A stretch of 14,409 nucleotides of DNA from Actinomycetes bacterium. GTDB lineage: Bacteria; Actinomycetota; Actinomycetes; Actinomycetales; Cellulomonadaceae. The stretch lies in the NCBI GenBank assembly GCA_023418375.1, contig JAEZZV010000294.1:1-14409 (forward strand). Direction: 5' to 3'. The translations under genes were made by a program, and so were the position numbers. Each line of letters opens with the position of its first letter. The stretch's first letter is position 1. Positions 1 through 7,077 of this stretch are shown here, piece after piece. Under the pieces are notes generated by a model, which saw nothing but the letters and a program-made list of their open reading frames with translations, ran no database searches and was not told where the DNA came from.

Positions 1-836
1 CGCTCGGTGCGCTCCGGCCACCACGCGGCCACGCTGCGCAGCACGTCGTCGGCGCCGGTCGTCCGCGCCGCGAGGTAGGCGCCGTCAGCCAGGCCCTCCA
101 TCACGACGACGTGCAGCAGACCGAGCAGGAGGGCCAGGTCGGTCCCTGGGACGGGCGCGAGGTGCAGGCCGGCGCCGTCGTCGGTCAGCGCGGCCGTCGG
201 CGAGTGCCGCGGGTCGACCACGACGAGCCCCCCGGCCGCCCGTGCGCCGGCGAGGTGCGCGACCGCGGGCGGCATCGTCTCCGCCAAGTTCGAGCCGAGC
301 AGAAGCACGGCGGACGCGCCGGCGAGGTCCTCCAGCGGGAACGGCAGCCCGCGGTCGACGCCGAAGGCGCGGATCGCCCCCGCCGCCGCGCTCGCCATAC
401 AGAACCGCCCGTTGTAGTCGACGAACGGCGTCCGGAGCACGACCCGAGCGAACTTGCCGAGCGCGTACGCCTTCTCGTTCGTGAGGCCGCCGCCCCCGAA
501 CACGGCGACGGACTCCCGGCCGTGCGCCGCCTGCGCGGCGCGGATCCCGGCCGCGACGCGGTCCAGCGCCTCGTCCCAGCCCGCCTCCCGCAGCTCGCCC
601 GACGCGTCGCGCACCATCGGAGAGACCAGGCGGTCCGGCGCCCGGAGCACGACGCCGCTCGTCCAGCCCTTGCGGCAGAGCCCGCCGCGGTTCGTCGGGA
701 AGTCCCGTCCCGCGACGGCGACGGGCGCCCCGGAGGTCGCGGCCGCGTCGTCGGGCGGACCCAGGGTCTGCGCGCACTGGAGCGCGCAGTAGGGGCAGTG
801 GGTCGCGACCCGGCGGACCTCCGCCTGCGGACCCAC
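1..836 (-). CDS. nasA: Assimilatory-type nitrate reductase, molybdopterin oxidoreductase (partial, C-terminus beyond left edge)
   Basis: Catalytic Mo-bis-MGD enzyme expected to reduce nitrate to nitrite in the cytoplasm for nitrogen assimilation. About 278 N-terminal residues are visible of a family usually 700 or more long. The N-terminal [4Fe-4S] site is complete: C14, C17 and C21 (HCPYCALQC) and C54 (GLCRKGW), with K56 as the usual electron-relay lysine. C146 in NGRFCMAS is the expected molybdenum ligand; a cysteine there marks the NasA/NarB/NapA side of the family, unlike NarG. There is no Tat signal, as expected for an assimilatory enzyme. The GTG start at 836 directly abuts the TGA of the transporter gene, with GAGG six bases upstream, so the two are almost certainly co-transcribed. 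A formate dehydrogenase is the main alternative, but the transporter partner and the NGRFCMAS/GGGGLTNEK stretch favour nitrate reductase. The reading frame is open from 836 to the window edge. Confidence 0.9.
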   Translation of the reverse strand, partial: MGPQAEVRRVATHCPYCALQCAQTLGPPDDAAATSGAPVAVAGRDFPTNRGGLCRKGWTSGVVLRAPDRLVSPMVRDASGELREAGWDEALDRVAAGIRAAQAAHGRESVAVFGGGGLTNEKAYALGKFARVVLRTPFVDYNGRFCMASAAAGAIRAFGVDRGLPFPLEDLAGASAVLLLGSNLAETMPPAVAHLAGARAAGGLVVVDPRHSPTAALTDDGAGLHLAPVPGTDLALLLGLLHVVVMEGLADGAYLAARTTGADDVLRSVAAWWPERTE

Positions 837-2180
837 TCAGATCCTCGCCGAGCTCAGTGCGGCCGACGGGCGCCGGTAGACCGCCCACGTCGTGGCGGCC
901 ATCACCGCGTACGCGGCCACGAAGACCCACAGCGCGGGCACGAGCGAACCGGCGAGGTTCGTCGACACGGCGAAGCCCCGCGGGATGAGGAACCCACCGA
1001 ACGCGCCGATCGCGCCGGCGATGCCGATGCAGCCCGCGGCCGCCTTGCGCGCGGCCGCCGCGCGCTCAGGGGTCGTCGCGCCCACCTGGAAGACCGCTGG
1101 GATCATCCGGTAGGTGGCCCCGTTCCCGGCGCCGCTCGCGACGAAGAGCACGAGGAAGGACCCCAGGAACAGCCCGACGTCGCCGGCGCCGAGGGCGACC
1201 ACGGCACCCACCGCCCCTGCCGCCATGACCAGGAAGGACGCGATCGTCACCGGTGCGCCGCCCCAGCGGTCGGCGAGCACGCCGCCGGCGGGCCGAGCGA
1301 GGGAGCCGACGAGCGCGCCCAGGAAGGCCAGGGACACGCCGACCTCGGGGAACTCGGCCGCCAGCAGCGTCGGGAACGCCCCCGCGTATCCGATGAACGA
1401 GCCGAACGTGCCGATGTACAGGAACGAGATCAGCCACGTGTGCCGGTTGCGGGTGGCGGCGCCGAAGGCGCGGTAGTCGGCCCGGGCGCCCGCGAGGTTC
1501 GACATCCGGCGCCACGCGAGGAGTGCCGCGGCGAGCACGAGGGGGACGAACATCAGGCCCGCCCGCTCGAGCGCGAGCCCGCCGCCCGCGACGATCACGA
1601 GCGGCACGGTGAGCTGGACGAACGCGGTGCCGATGTTACCCCCGGCCGCGTTGAGGCCCAGTGCCCGGCCCTTCTCTCGCTCGGGGTAGAAGAACGAGAT
1701 GTTCGCCATCGAGGAGGCGAAGTTGCCGCCGCCCAGACCGGCGAGGGCCGCCACGCCGAGGAGGACCCCGAAGGGTGTCTCCGGGCGGCTCGCGACGACC
1801 GCGAGGGCGGTGGCGGGTAGGAGCAGCAGCAGCGAGGAGACCACCGTCCAGTTCCGCCCGCCGAACCTGGGGACGGCGAAGGTGTACGGGATCCGCAGGG
1901 TGGCTCCGACGAGGGCAGGAACGGACACGAGCCAGAACTGCTGGTCGGCCGTCAGGACGAACCCGGCGTCCGCGAGCTGCGGCACCACGATGGACCACGA
2001 GGCCCAGACGGCGAAGCCGAGGAACTCGGCGATGATCGACGGGATGAGGTTGCGGCGGGCGATCGCCCGGCCGCCGCCCTCCCAGAACGCGTGGTCCTCC
2101 GGCTCCCAGTGCTCGATCCAGCCGGACCTGCCCTGCGGGTGCGCGACCGTCGTCGTGGCGCGCGTCTGGGTCGTCGTCAT
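837..2180 (-). CDS. narK: NarK-family nitrate/nitrite transporter (MFS), linked to assimilatory reductase
   Basis: Major facilitator protein of 447 residues with about 12 membrane segments, expected in the cytoplasmic membrane to import nitrate by proton symport or nitrate/nitrite exchange. Both nitrate signature regions are present: GGGNFASSMANISFF near residues 150-164 and GAGNGATYRMIP near 350-361. The two substrate-binding arginines of the family appear to be R96 (LRIPYTF, equivalent to E. coli NarK R89) and R296 (LARPAGG, equivalent to R305). The ATG at 2180 has a strong AGGAGG five bases upstream. Its stop abuts the start of the nasA-type reductase, so it probably feeds that enzyme. It differs clearly from the second transporter at 10909-12213: here the helix-2 region reads PRFGGRNW, there PPIVGTRT. 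The name nasA is also used for such transporters in Bacillus; narK is used here for the protein family. The transport mode cannot be read from the sequence. Confidence 0.92.
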   Translation of the reverse strand: MTTTQTRATTTVAHPQGRSGWIEHWEPEDHAFWEGGGRAIARRNLIPSIIAEFLGFAVWASWSIVVPQLADAGFVLTADQQFWLVSVPALVGATLRIPYTFAVPRFGGRNWTVVSSLLLLLPATALAVVASRPETPFGVLLGVAALAGLGGGNFASSMANISFFYPEREKGRALGLNAAGGNIGTAFVQLTVPLVIVAGGGLALERAGLMFVPLVLAAALLAWRRMSNLAGARADYRAFGAATRNRHTWLISFLYIGTFGSFIGYAGAFPTLLAAEFPEVGVSLAFLGALVGSLARPAGGVLADRWGGAPVTIASFLVMAAGAVGAVVALGAGDVGLFLGSFLVLFVASGAGNGATYRMIPAVFQVGATTPERAAAARKAAAGCIGIAGAIGAFGGFLIPRGFAVSTNLAGSLVPALWVFVAAYAVMAATTWAVYRRPSAALSSARI

Positions 2181-2382
2181 CCGTGCCTCCTGCTCCCACG
2201 CTCTGCGAGCGCGCCGTCGGGGCGGTGCTGCCGGCGGACGACGGCGGCCGCCTGGGCGCGACGCTAGGAGCGGCGTGTTTCGAGGAAGGGCGCGGCGGCG
2301 TTACCGACACGGCACCGTCCGCTCACGGCGCGGCCGACCCGGCGGTGAGAACGTCGGGGCCCGCGTGCCGACGGAATCGGCC
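2181..2382 (-). promoter_or_regulatory. Intergenic control region for the narK-nasA unit
   Basis: About 200 bases without a gene, between the small regulator and the transporter. On the minus strand TAGCGT at 2266-2261 is a good actinobacterial -10 element; the -35 position (about 2289-2284) is poor, which suggests activator dependence. GTAAC (2304-2300) and GAAAC (2281-2277) resemble half-sites of the nitrogen regulator GlnR, but they lie 18 bases apart rather than in the usual 6-base spacing, so a GlnR site is only a guess. The predicted 5' leader would be roughly 70-75 bases. Confidence 0.4.
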
Positions 2383-2393
2383 TCAGGGCCCGG
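2354..2393 (-). terminator. Possible hairpin terminator after the small regulator gene
   Basis: On the minus strand GCCGA (2381-2377) and TCGGC (2371-2367) form a five-base stem around TTCCG. GGGCCC elements lie on both sides, one ending at the TGA stop, so a longer imperfect stem is possible. No U-run follows, so this would be a non-canonical terminator at best. It separates the terC unit from the narK-nasA promoter. Confidence 0.3.
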
Positions 2394-2709
2394 CCGTGCG
2401 CTGGTCGGCGGCGAAGATGGCCATGAGCTCCCCGACCGCGTGGTCGGCGTGCGCCGGGTGCCGGAACGGCAGCTCGGCGTGCACCGCGTAGACGTTGCGC
2501 CGGCCCTCCCGCCGCCGCTCGACGTACCCGCCGGCCACGAGGTCACCGAGGAGCGAGACGGTGGCGCGGGGCGACACACCGACCTCTTCGGCCAGCTCGC
2601 GCACCCGCGCGTCCGGCCGCCGTGCCACGGCCAGGAGCAGCTGGCCGTGGTGGGTGAGGAAGGTCCACCCCGGGCCCGCCGGGCCATCGCCCCGCGCCTC
2701 GTCCGTCAT
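2383..2709 (-). CDS. Small winged helix-turn-helix transcriptional regulator (MarR-like)
   Basis: Protein of 108 residues, essentially one winged-helix domain: a leading helix (about 14-31, WTFLTHHGQLLLAVAR), a helix-turn-helix at about 33-60 (RELAEEVGVS, then ATVSLLGDLVAGGY) and a basic wing at 62-76 (VERRREGRRNVYAV). A short helical tail (about 88-102) may serve in dimerisation. This architecture is common in actinobacterial MarR/ArsR-like single-domain regulators. No cysteine is present, so metal or Fe-S sensing through thiols is excluded. The ATG at 2709 overlaps the terC stop as ATGA, implying translational coupling and shared control by the manganese riboswitch. It may regulate its own unit through the dyad at 3872-3907, or the neighbouring narK-nasA unit; both are inferences. 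The effector is unknown. Confidence 0.82.
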   Translation of the reverse strand: MTDEARGDGPAGPGWTFLTHHGQLLLAVARRPDARVRELAEEVGVSPRATVSLLGDLVAGGYVERRREGRRNVYAVHAELPFRHPAHADHAVGELMAIFAADQRTAGP

Positions 2710-3743
2710 CGCGGTGCCCCCACCCTCTCCCGCGGGTCCCGGCGACGTCCGAACACCGACTCGGCGTCGGCGAGCTCCTCGGGCGTGGCCACCCGGAACG
2801 GCGCAGCGGCCGGTGCGGGGGGCGCCACGACCTGCCCGCGCGTCGCCCAGAGGCTGGCGACGACGGAGCCGCCGACCAGCAGCGTGACGACCGCGAGCGA
2901 GACCGCGGTGGGGATGTAGAGGACGTCGACCTTGAGCAGCATCTTGATGCCGACCCAGACGAGCACCAGGGCCAGGCCCACCTTCAGGTAGACGAAGCGG
3001 TGCACGAGGTCGGCGAGCAGGAAGTACATCGCGCGCAGGCCGAGCACGGCGAACGCGTTCGCGGTGAAGACGAGGAACGCCTCGTCGGTGACCGCGAAGA
3101 TCGCGGGGATCGAGTCGACGGCGAACACGACGTCGGTGACCTCGACCAGCACGAGGACCGCGAGCAGAGGTGTCGCGAGCACCACCCCGCGGCGGCGGAT
3201 CAGCAGACGCTGGCCGTGGTAGGCGTCGGTCATCGGGACGAGCCGCTGGAACGCCCGGAGCACGCGCGAGCGCGAGGGGTCGATGTGCTCGTTCCGGTGC
3301 CGCAGCATGCGCCAGCCCGTGAGGACCAGGAAGGCCGCGAAGACGTACAGCACCCAGCTGAAGCTCTCGATGAGCGCCGATCCGGCCGCGATGAAGATCC
3401 CGCGGAAGACCAGCGCGCCGAGCACCCCCAGGAAGAGGACGCGGTGCTGGTACTCGCGCGGCACGGCGAACCAGCTGAGCAGGATCGCCCAGACGAACAC
3501 GTTGTCGACGGCCAGCGACTTCTCGATGAGGAAGCCCGCGACGTACTCCTGGCCGCGGTCGGCGCCCCAGACCTGCCAGACGACGATGCCGAAGGCGACC
3601 CCCAGCCCGACCCACACCGCGGTCCACACGGCGGCCTCGCGGACGCCGATGACGTGCGCCTTGCGGTGGGCGAGCAGGTCCACCGCGAGCATGACGAGGA
3701 TGCCGCCGATGACGGCGGCCCAGACCCAGAACGGGACGTCCAA
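2706..3743 (-). CDS. terC: TerC/Alx-family integral membrane protein (probable Mn2+ exporter)
   Basis: Membrane protein of 345 residues with eight or nine predicted membrane segments. It carries the acidic membrane motifs of TerC: AVDLLAHRK (about 20-28), EKSLAVDNVFVW (74-85) and EVTDVVFAVDSIPAIF (201-216). TerC/Alx/YkoY proteins are linked to Mn2+ efflux and to metal supply for exported enzymes; older tellurite-resistance naming reflects the founding member. A TTG start at 3743 is chosen because AAGGAA lies seven bases upstream and MDVPFWVWAA is the usual N-terminus in this family; ATG codons further upstream would fall inside the riboswitch and promoter. The soluble tail from about residue 305 is Ala/Pro-rich. 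The gene is preceded by a manganese riboswitch and overlaps the small regulator downstream by ATGA. Family assignment is firm; the exact metal is inferred from the riboswitch. Confidence 0.93.
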   Translation of the reverse strand: MDVPFWVWAAVIGGILVMLAVDLLAHRKAHVIGVREAAVWTAVWVGLGVAFGIVVWQVWGADRGQEYVAGFLIEKSLAVDNVFVWAILLSWFAVPREYQHRVLFLGVLGALVFRGIFIAAGSALIESFSWVLYVFAAFLVLTGWRMLRHRNEHIDPSRSRVLRAFQRLVPMTDAYHGQRLLIRRRGVVLATPLLAVLVLVEVTDVVFAVDSIPAIFAVTDEAFLVFTANAFAVLGLRAMYFLLADLVHRFVYLKVGLALVLVWVGIKMLLKVDVLYIPTAVSLAVVTLLVGGSVVASLWATRGQVVAPPAPAAAPFRVATPEELADAESVFGRRRDPRERVGAPR

Positions 3744-3749
3744 CGAGGG

Positions 3750-3772
3750 TTCCTTCCGGTGAGGTGCACCGG
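3750..3772 (-). promoter_or_regulatory. Riboswitch expression platform: hairpin abutting the terC ribosome binding site
   Basis: On the minus strand CCGGTG (3772-3767) and CACCGG (3761-3756) form a six-base stem with loop CACCT. It sits directly against the Shine-Dalgarno AAGGAA (3755-3750) of terC. The left arm shares two bases with the 3' arm of aptamer helix P1 (3775-3771). The two structures should therefore exclude each other, which suits translational switching ON when Mn2+ closes P1. This is a structural inference. Confidence 0.5.
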
Positions 3773-3869
3773 AGGTCTCTCCCGGCCCTGCTCGGGCCCG
3801 CAGCGCCGGACGGACGTCGTGTGACGGCGCGTCGTGATGACGGCTCTGCGCGTGGGGATACTCCCCTCC
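3771..3869 (-). promoter_or_regulatory. Manganese riboswitch aptamer (yybP-ykoY class)
   Basis: The untranslated leader of terC carries the hallmarks of the Mn2+-sensing yybP-ykoY aptamer. Helix P1 pairs GGAGG (3869-3865) with CCTCC (3775-3771). The conserved first junction strand GGAGTA follows directly (3864-3859), and the conserved second loop strand AGAGA directly precedes the 3' arm of P1. This is the same arrangement as in the well-studied Lactococcus example, where GGAGUAG and AAGA flank an AAAGG/CCUUU helix. Internally, CCGGC-G-CTGC (3809-3800) pairs with GCAG-G-GCCGG (3791-3782) to give a long hairpin, and CGTC/GACG forms another small one. TerC/Alx genes are classic targets of this class. 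A covariance-model search was not possible here, but conserved bases and gene context agree. Confidence 0.87.
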
Positions 3870-3871
3870 CT

Positions 3872-3907
3872 GACGCAACAAGTGAAGCGGACTTCACCTA
3901 TTGCGTC
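3872..3907 (-). repeat. 36-bp dyad overlapping the terC promoter (possible operator)
   Basis: The arms GACGCAA (3872-3878) and TTGCGTC (3901-3907), plus GTGAAG (3882-3887) and CTTCAC (3892-3897), share one centre at 3889.5. The three bases between the arms on each side are wobble-compatible in RNA, so the minus-strand transcript could also fold as a 16-base-pair hairpin with a UCCG loop. No U-run follows. As DNA it covers the spacer and -10 of the predicted terC promoter, which favours a repressor operator over a terminator. TAGGTGAAG..CTTCACTTG loosely recalls DtxR/MntR-type sites, without a firm match. Confidence 0.6.
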
Positions 3908-3909
3908 AA
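3881..3909 (-). promoter_or_regulatory. Predicted promoter of the riboswitch-terC-regulator unit
   Basis: On the minus strand TTGACG (3909-3904) is followed after exactly 17 bases by TTCACT (3886-3881). The -35 is near consensus and the -10 is weak. Start of transcription would be near 3874, a few bases before riboswitch helix P1 at 3869, which is where an aptamer transcript should begin. Confidence 0.5.
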
Positions 3910-3935
3910 GAGCGACCGCCCACCGCCGCGTCGGG

Positions 3936-4718
3936 TCACAGCGGTCCCACGCGCTCCGCGGGCCGCTCGACCCGCTCCCAGCCGCGACGGGGTGCCCGGG
4001 CACCGGTGCGCGACTGCGCGCGGTAGACGACGTACGGGCGCCAGAGGTAGCCCAGCGGGACCGAGAAGACGTGCACCAGCCGCGTGAACGGCCACAGCGC
4101 GAACAGGAGCATCGCCGCCATGCCGTGCAGCTGGAAGCCCAGCGGGGCCTCCGCCATCAGCTCGGGGTGCAGGTCGAACCGGAAGATGCCTCGGAACCAG
4201 ACCGACACGCCGTCCCGGTAGTCGTACTCGCCGCCGAGGTTGAGCATCGACCCGGCGATGGTGTTCCACATGCCGAGGGCGATCACCACGGCCAGGACGA
4301 GGTACATCACCTTGTCCATGCGCGTCGTCGCCCGGAACACCGGTCCCACCGTGCGCCGCCGGTAGATGAGCAGGACGAGGCCGGTCACCGTCGAGACCCC
4401 CGCGACGCCGCCGATGCCGACCGCCATGGCGTGGTACATCTGCTCGCTCATCCCGACCGCCTCGGTCCACGCCTTCGGGATCCCCAGACCCATGACGTGC
4501 CCGAGGAACACCGCGAGGATCCCGAAGTGGAACAGCGGGCTGGCCCAGCGCAGCAGCCGCCGCTCGTACAGCTGCGACGAGCGCGTGGTCCAGCCGAACT
4601 TGTCGTACCGGTAGCGCCAGACGTGGCCGAGCACGAAGACGGTGAGGAACAGGTAGGGCAGGACGACCCACAGCACGACGTCCAGCGTCGTGGCGGGTGC
4701 CGGGTCCGGCGGGGTCAT
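3936..4718 (-). CDS. narI: Respiratory nitrate reductase gamma subunit (cytochrome b), NarI
   Basis: Membrane anchor of 260 residues that oxidises quinol and passes electrons through two b hemes to NarH and NarG. Five membrane segments are visible. The four heme histidines keep the family spacing: H64 and H74 (FHFGILAVFLGH, nine residues apart, like E. coli H56/H66) and H198 and H216 (seventeen apart, like H187/H205). WRYRYDKFGWTTRSSQ after the first segment is typical. The ATG at 4718 overlaps the narJ stop as ATGA, with GGGAG seven bases upstream. The gene is last in narKGHJI; the basic, Arg-rich tail after residue 235 is cytoplasmic. Length matches actinobacterial homologues. After its stop come only 28 bases before the dyad at 3907, so read-through into the terC region is possible. 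Confidence 0.96.
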   Translation of the reverse strand: MTPPDPAPATTLDVVLWVVLPYLFLTVFVLGHVWRYRYDKFGWTTRSSQLYERRLLRWASPLFHFGILAVFLGHVMGLGIPKAWTEAVGMSEQMYHAMAVGIGGVAGVSTVTGLVLLIYRRRTVGPVFRATTRMDKVMYLVLAVVIALGMWNTIAGSMLNLGGEYDYRDGVSVWFRGIFRFDLHPELMAEAPLGFQLHGMAAMLLFALWPFTRLVHVFSVPLGYLWRPYVVYRAQSRTGARAPRRGWERVERPAERVGPL

Positions 4719-5398
4719 CGGCGTGCTCCCGGGGTCGAGGCGGACGTTGCGTACGGGTGCAGCGTCGGGTCCAGCCCGACCTCCTCGCCGGGCGGGCCCT
4801 CGGCGGCGAGGCGCGCGACGGCCGCACGGGCGGCGCCGCCGAGCGGCGGCAGCGTCGCACAGACGGCCTCGACCGCACCCAGCCACGGCGACCGCGCGTC
4901 GAGCAGCGCCAGCCGGAGGAGCTCGAGCCCCGCCCGGTGGGCCAGCAGCAACCGCATGCCCGACGTGCGGGCCTCCGCGTCGGGCGCGGAGGTGAACTCG
5001 AGCAGCACGGCCAGGTGGTCGGGCAGCTCGTCGTCGGCCAGCTCCAGGCCGGCCGCGCGGTACGCCTGCTTGAACTCGACCAGGGCCACGCCCCGACGGC
5101 GCGTGTCCCCGTAGGCGTAGTACGTCAGGTACAGGCTGCAGCGGCGCCGCAGGTCGAACGTCTCCACGTACTGCGCGGCGAGCTCGGCGGGCTCCGTCGC
5201 GGCGACGTGCCCGAGCGTGCGTCCGAGCGGCTCGGCGAACGCCCTCGGCAGCTCGCCGACGGCGGCCCGCAGGCTCGGCACCAGGGCGAGCAGCTCGGGC
5301 CCCGGGTACTCCAGGAGGTGGGCCGCCACGCGGTGCGCGACGGCCGCCTCCTGCGTGGCCAGGCCCTGCGCCAGGCGGGCCCGCGCCACCCGGTTCAC
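4715..5398 (-). CDS. narJ: Nitrate reductase molybdenum cofactor assembly chaperone, NarJ
   Basis: Cytoplasmic TorD/DmsD-type chaperone of 227 residues. It binds apo-NarG, permits insertion of Mo-bis-MGD and delays membrane docking until NarGH is mature; it is not part of the final enzyme. The all-helical protein contains the family core YVETFDLRRRCSLYLTYY (about 77-94), GDTRRRG just after it, and LPDHLAVLLEF near 125-135. The C-terminal 40 residues are Ala/Gly/Pro-rich and probably disordered. The start is a GTG at 5398 that overlaps the narH stop as GTGA; the Shine-Dalgarno is weak (GGGGGT), so translation probably depends on coupling to narH. Its stop in turn overlaps narI. Confidence 0.95.
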   Translation of the reverse strand: MNRVARARLAQGLATQEAAVAHRVAAHLLEYPGPELLALVPSLRAAVGELPRAFAEPLGRTLGHVAATEPAELAAQYVETFDLRRRCSLYLTYYAYGDTRRRGVALVEFKQAYRAAGLELADDELPDHLAVLLEFTSAPDAEARTSGMRLLLAHRAGLELLRLALLDARSPWLGAVEAVCATLPPLGGAARAAVARLAAEGPPGEEVGLDPTLHPYATSASTPGARR

Positions 5399-7077
5399 GA
5401 CGTCACCCCCGGGTCCCGCGGGTCCTCGTCGGCCTTGGGCGGGAAGAGCCCCGGTGGTGCGCCCTTCCCGTCCCAGTTGAGGAGGTTGACCCGGGCCTTG
5501 CGCGTGGCCGGGTCGGCGACCGTGTCGGTGGTCTGCCGCTGAGCGAGCATGTGGAAGTTCTCCACGGCGATGGGGTCGTTGCGTCCCGAGCCCTCACCGA
5601 ACGGGCCGGACCCACCCATGCCGGGGCCGCCGTCATAGTCGAGGGCGCACTCGGTGGCGAGCTCCTCCAGGGAGTGCGCCTGCTCCGCGTGCGCCGTCGG
5701 GATGACGTAGCGCTCGTCGTACTTCGCCAGGGCCAGGAGGCGGTACATCCCCTCCATGTCCGCCGCCGACATGCCGACGGACGCCGGGATCGCCGGATCG
5801 CCGTCACGGCCCATCGAGATGTCGCGCATGTACGAGCGCATCGCCGCGAGGCGCCGCAGGACGGCGTCGACCGGCGCGACGTCGCCCGCCGTGAAGAGCT
5901 CGGCGAGGTACTCGATCGGGATGCGCAGCGCGTCGATGGCGGCGAAGAGGTTCCCGCGGTCCTCGGCGTCCTCCCCCGTGTCCCGCACGACGTCGACCAC
6001 CGGCGAGAGCGGCGGGATGTACCAGACCATGGGCAGCGTCCGGTACTCCGGGTGCAGCGGCAGAGCCACCTCGTAGCGGTGGATGAGCGACCAGATCGGC
6101 GAGCGTCGCGCGGCGTCGACCCAGTCCCGCGGGATGCCCGCCTCCTCGGCGGCGCGCTGCACCGCGGGGTCGTCGGGGTCCAGGAACACGGAGCGCTGCG
6201 CGGCCAGGAGCTTCGTCTCGTCCGGCTCGCTCGCGGCGTCGAGCACCCGGTCGGCGTCGTACAGGACCAGGCCGATGTAGCGCAGCCGCCCGACGCACGT
6301 CTCCGAGCACACCGTGGGCAGGCCCACCTCGATGCGCGGGAAGCAGAAGGTGCACTTCTCGGCCTTGCCCGTGCGGTGGTTGAAGTAGACCTTCTTGTAC
6401 GGGCAGCCGGTAACGCACTTGCGCCAGCCGCGGCACCTGTCCTGGTCCACCAGGACGATGCCGTCCTCCGACCGTTTGTAGATGGCCCCGGACGGGCAGG
6501 ACGCGGCGCACGACGGGTTCAGGCAGTGCTCGCAGATGCGCGGCAGGTAGAACATGAAGGTCTGCTCGAACTCGAGCTTGACCTTGTCTGCGACCTTGGC
6601 GAGCACCGGGTCGGCCTGCGTGAGGGCGGGCGCGCCGCCGAGGTCGTCGTCCCAGTTCGCGCTCCAGGAGATCTGCATGTCCTGGCCCGACAGCAGGGAC
6701 TTCGGGCGCGCGACGGGCGTGTGCTCCTGCAAGGGCGCGCTGGTCAGCCGCTCGTAGTCGTACGTCCAGGGCTCGTAGTACTCGTCGATCGACGGCTGCT
6801 TGGGGCTGGCGAAGATCGTGAACAGGTTCTTCAGCCGACCACCGGCCCTGAGCTGGAGGCGCCCGCGCTTGTTGAGCGTCCACCCGCCCTGCCACCTCGA
6901 CTGGTCCTCGTAGGTGCGGGGATAGCCCTGCCCGGGCCGCGTCTCGACGTTGTTGAACCACACGTACTCGGTGCCCGTGCGGTTCGTCCACGCCTGCTTG
7001 CAGGTCACCGAGCAGGTGTGGCACCCGATGCACTTGTCGAGGTTCATGACCATCGCCATCTGGGCCATCACGCGCAT
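5395..7077 (-). CDS. narH: Respiratory nitrate reductase beta subunit (Fe-S), NarH
   Basis: Electron-transfer subunit of 560 residues carrying three [4Fe-4S] clusters and one [3Fe-4S] cluster between NarI and NarG. Cysteine groups are C16/19/22/26, C182/185/190/194, C215/221/225 and C242/245/257/261. W218 in CRGWRKC replaces the fourth cysteine and gives the [3Fe-4S] site exactly as in E. coli NarH, where the same residues sit two positions later. The ATG at 7077 shares its A with the last base of the narG TGA stop (TGATG) and has GGAGGTGA eight bases upstream, inside narG. The N-terminus MRVMAQMAMVMNLDKC is the family standard, so this start is preferred to the other nearby Met codons. The C-terminal extension rich in Gly and Pro is of normal length for the group. 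No defects are seen. Confidence 0.97.
   Translation of the reverse strand: MRVMAQMAMVMNLDKCIGCHTCSVTCKQAWTNRTGTEYVWFNNVETRPGQGYPRTYEDQSRWQGGWTLNKRGRLQLRAGGRLKNLFTIFASPKQPSIDEYYEPWTYDYERLTSAPLQEHTPVARPKSLLSGQDMQISWSANWDDDLGGAPALTQADPVLAKVADKVKLEFEQTFMFYLPRICEHCLNPSCAASCPSGAIYKRSEDGIVLVDQDRCRGWRKCVTGCPYKKVYFNHRTGKAEKCTFCFPRIEVGLPTVCSETCVGRLRYIGLVLYDADRVLDAASEPDETKLLAAQRSVFLDPDDPAVQRAAEEAGIPRDWVDAARRSPIWSLIHRYEVALPLHPEYRTLPMVWYIPPLSPVVDVVRDTGEDAEDRGNLFAAIDALRIPIEYLAELFTAGDVAPVDAVLRRLAAMRSYMRDISMGRDGDPAIPASVGMSAADMEGMYRLLALAKYDERYVIPTAHAEQAHSLEELATECALDYDGGPGMGGSGPFGEGSGRNDPIAVENFHMLAQRQTTDTVADPATRKARVNLLNWDGKGAPPGLFPPKADEDPRDPGVTS

Noticed and set aside
85..930. An open frame on the minus strand over the left end, with an Arg/Gly-rich product
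   Set aside because: It is a shifted frame over the nasA-type gene and the end of narK. The true frame gives the cysteine motif, the Lys relay and the Mo-ligand cysteine, and is open to the window edge.
3744..3881. An N-terminal extension of TerC from an ATG at 3881
   Set aside because: It would start inside the promoter dyad and translate the riboswitch. The TTG at 3743 has a proper ribosome binding site and the family N-terminus.
2383..3897. A long minus-strand frame joining the small regulator to an extended upstream protein
   Set aside because: Only the last 108 residues, after the ATG at 2709, form a protein domain. The rest is a shadow of terC in another frame.
3872..3907. The 36-bp dyad as an ordinary rho-independent terminator of narKGHJI
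   Set aside because: No U-run follows on the minus strand and the dyad coincides with a TTGACG-17-TTCACT promoter, so an operator role is preferred, although a secondary hairpin role is not excluded.
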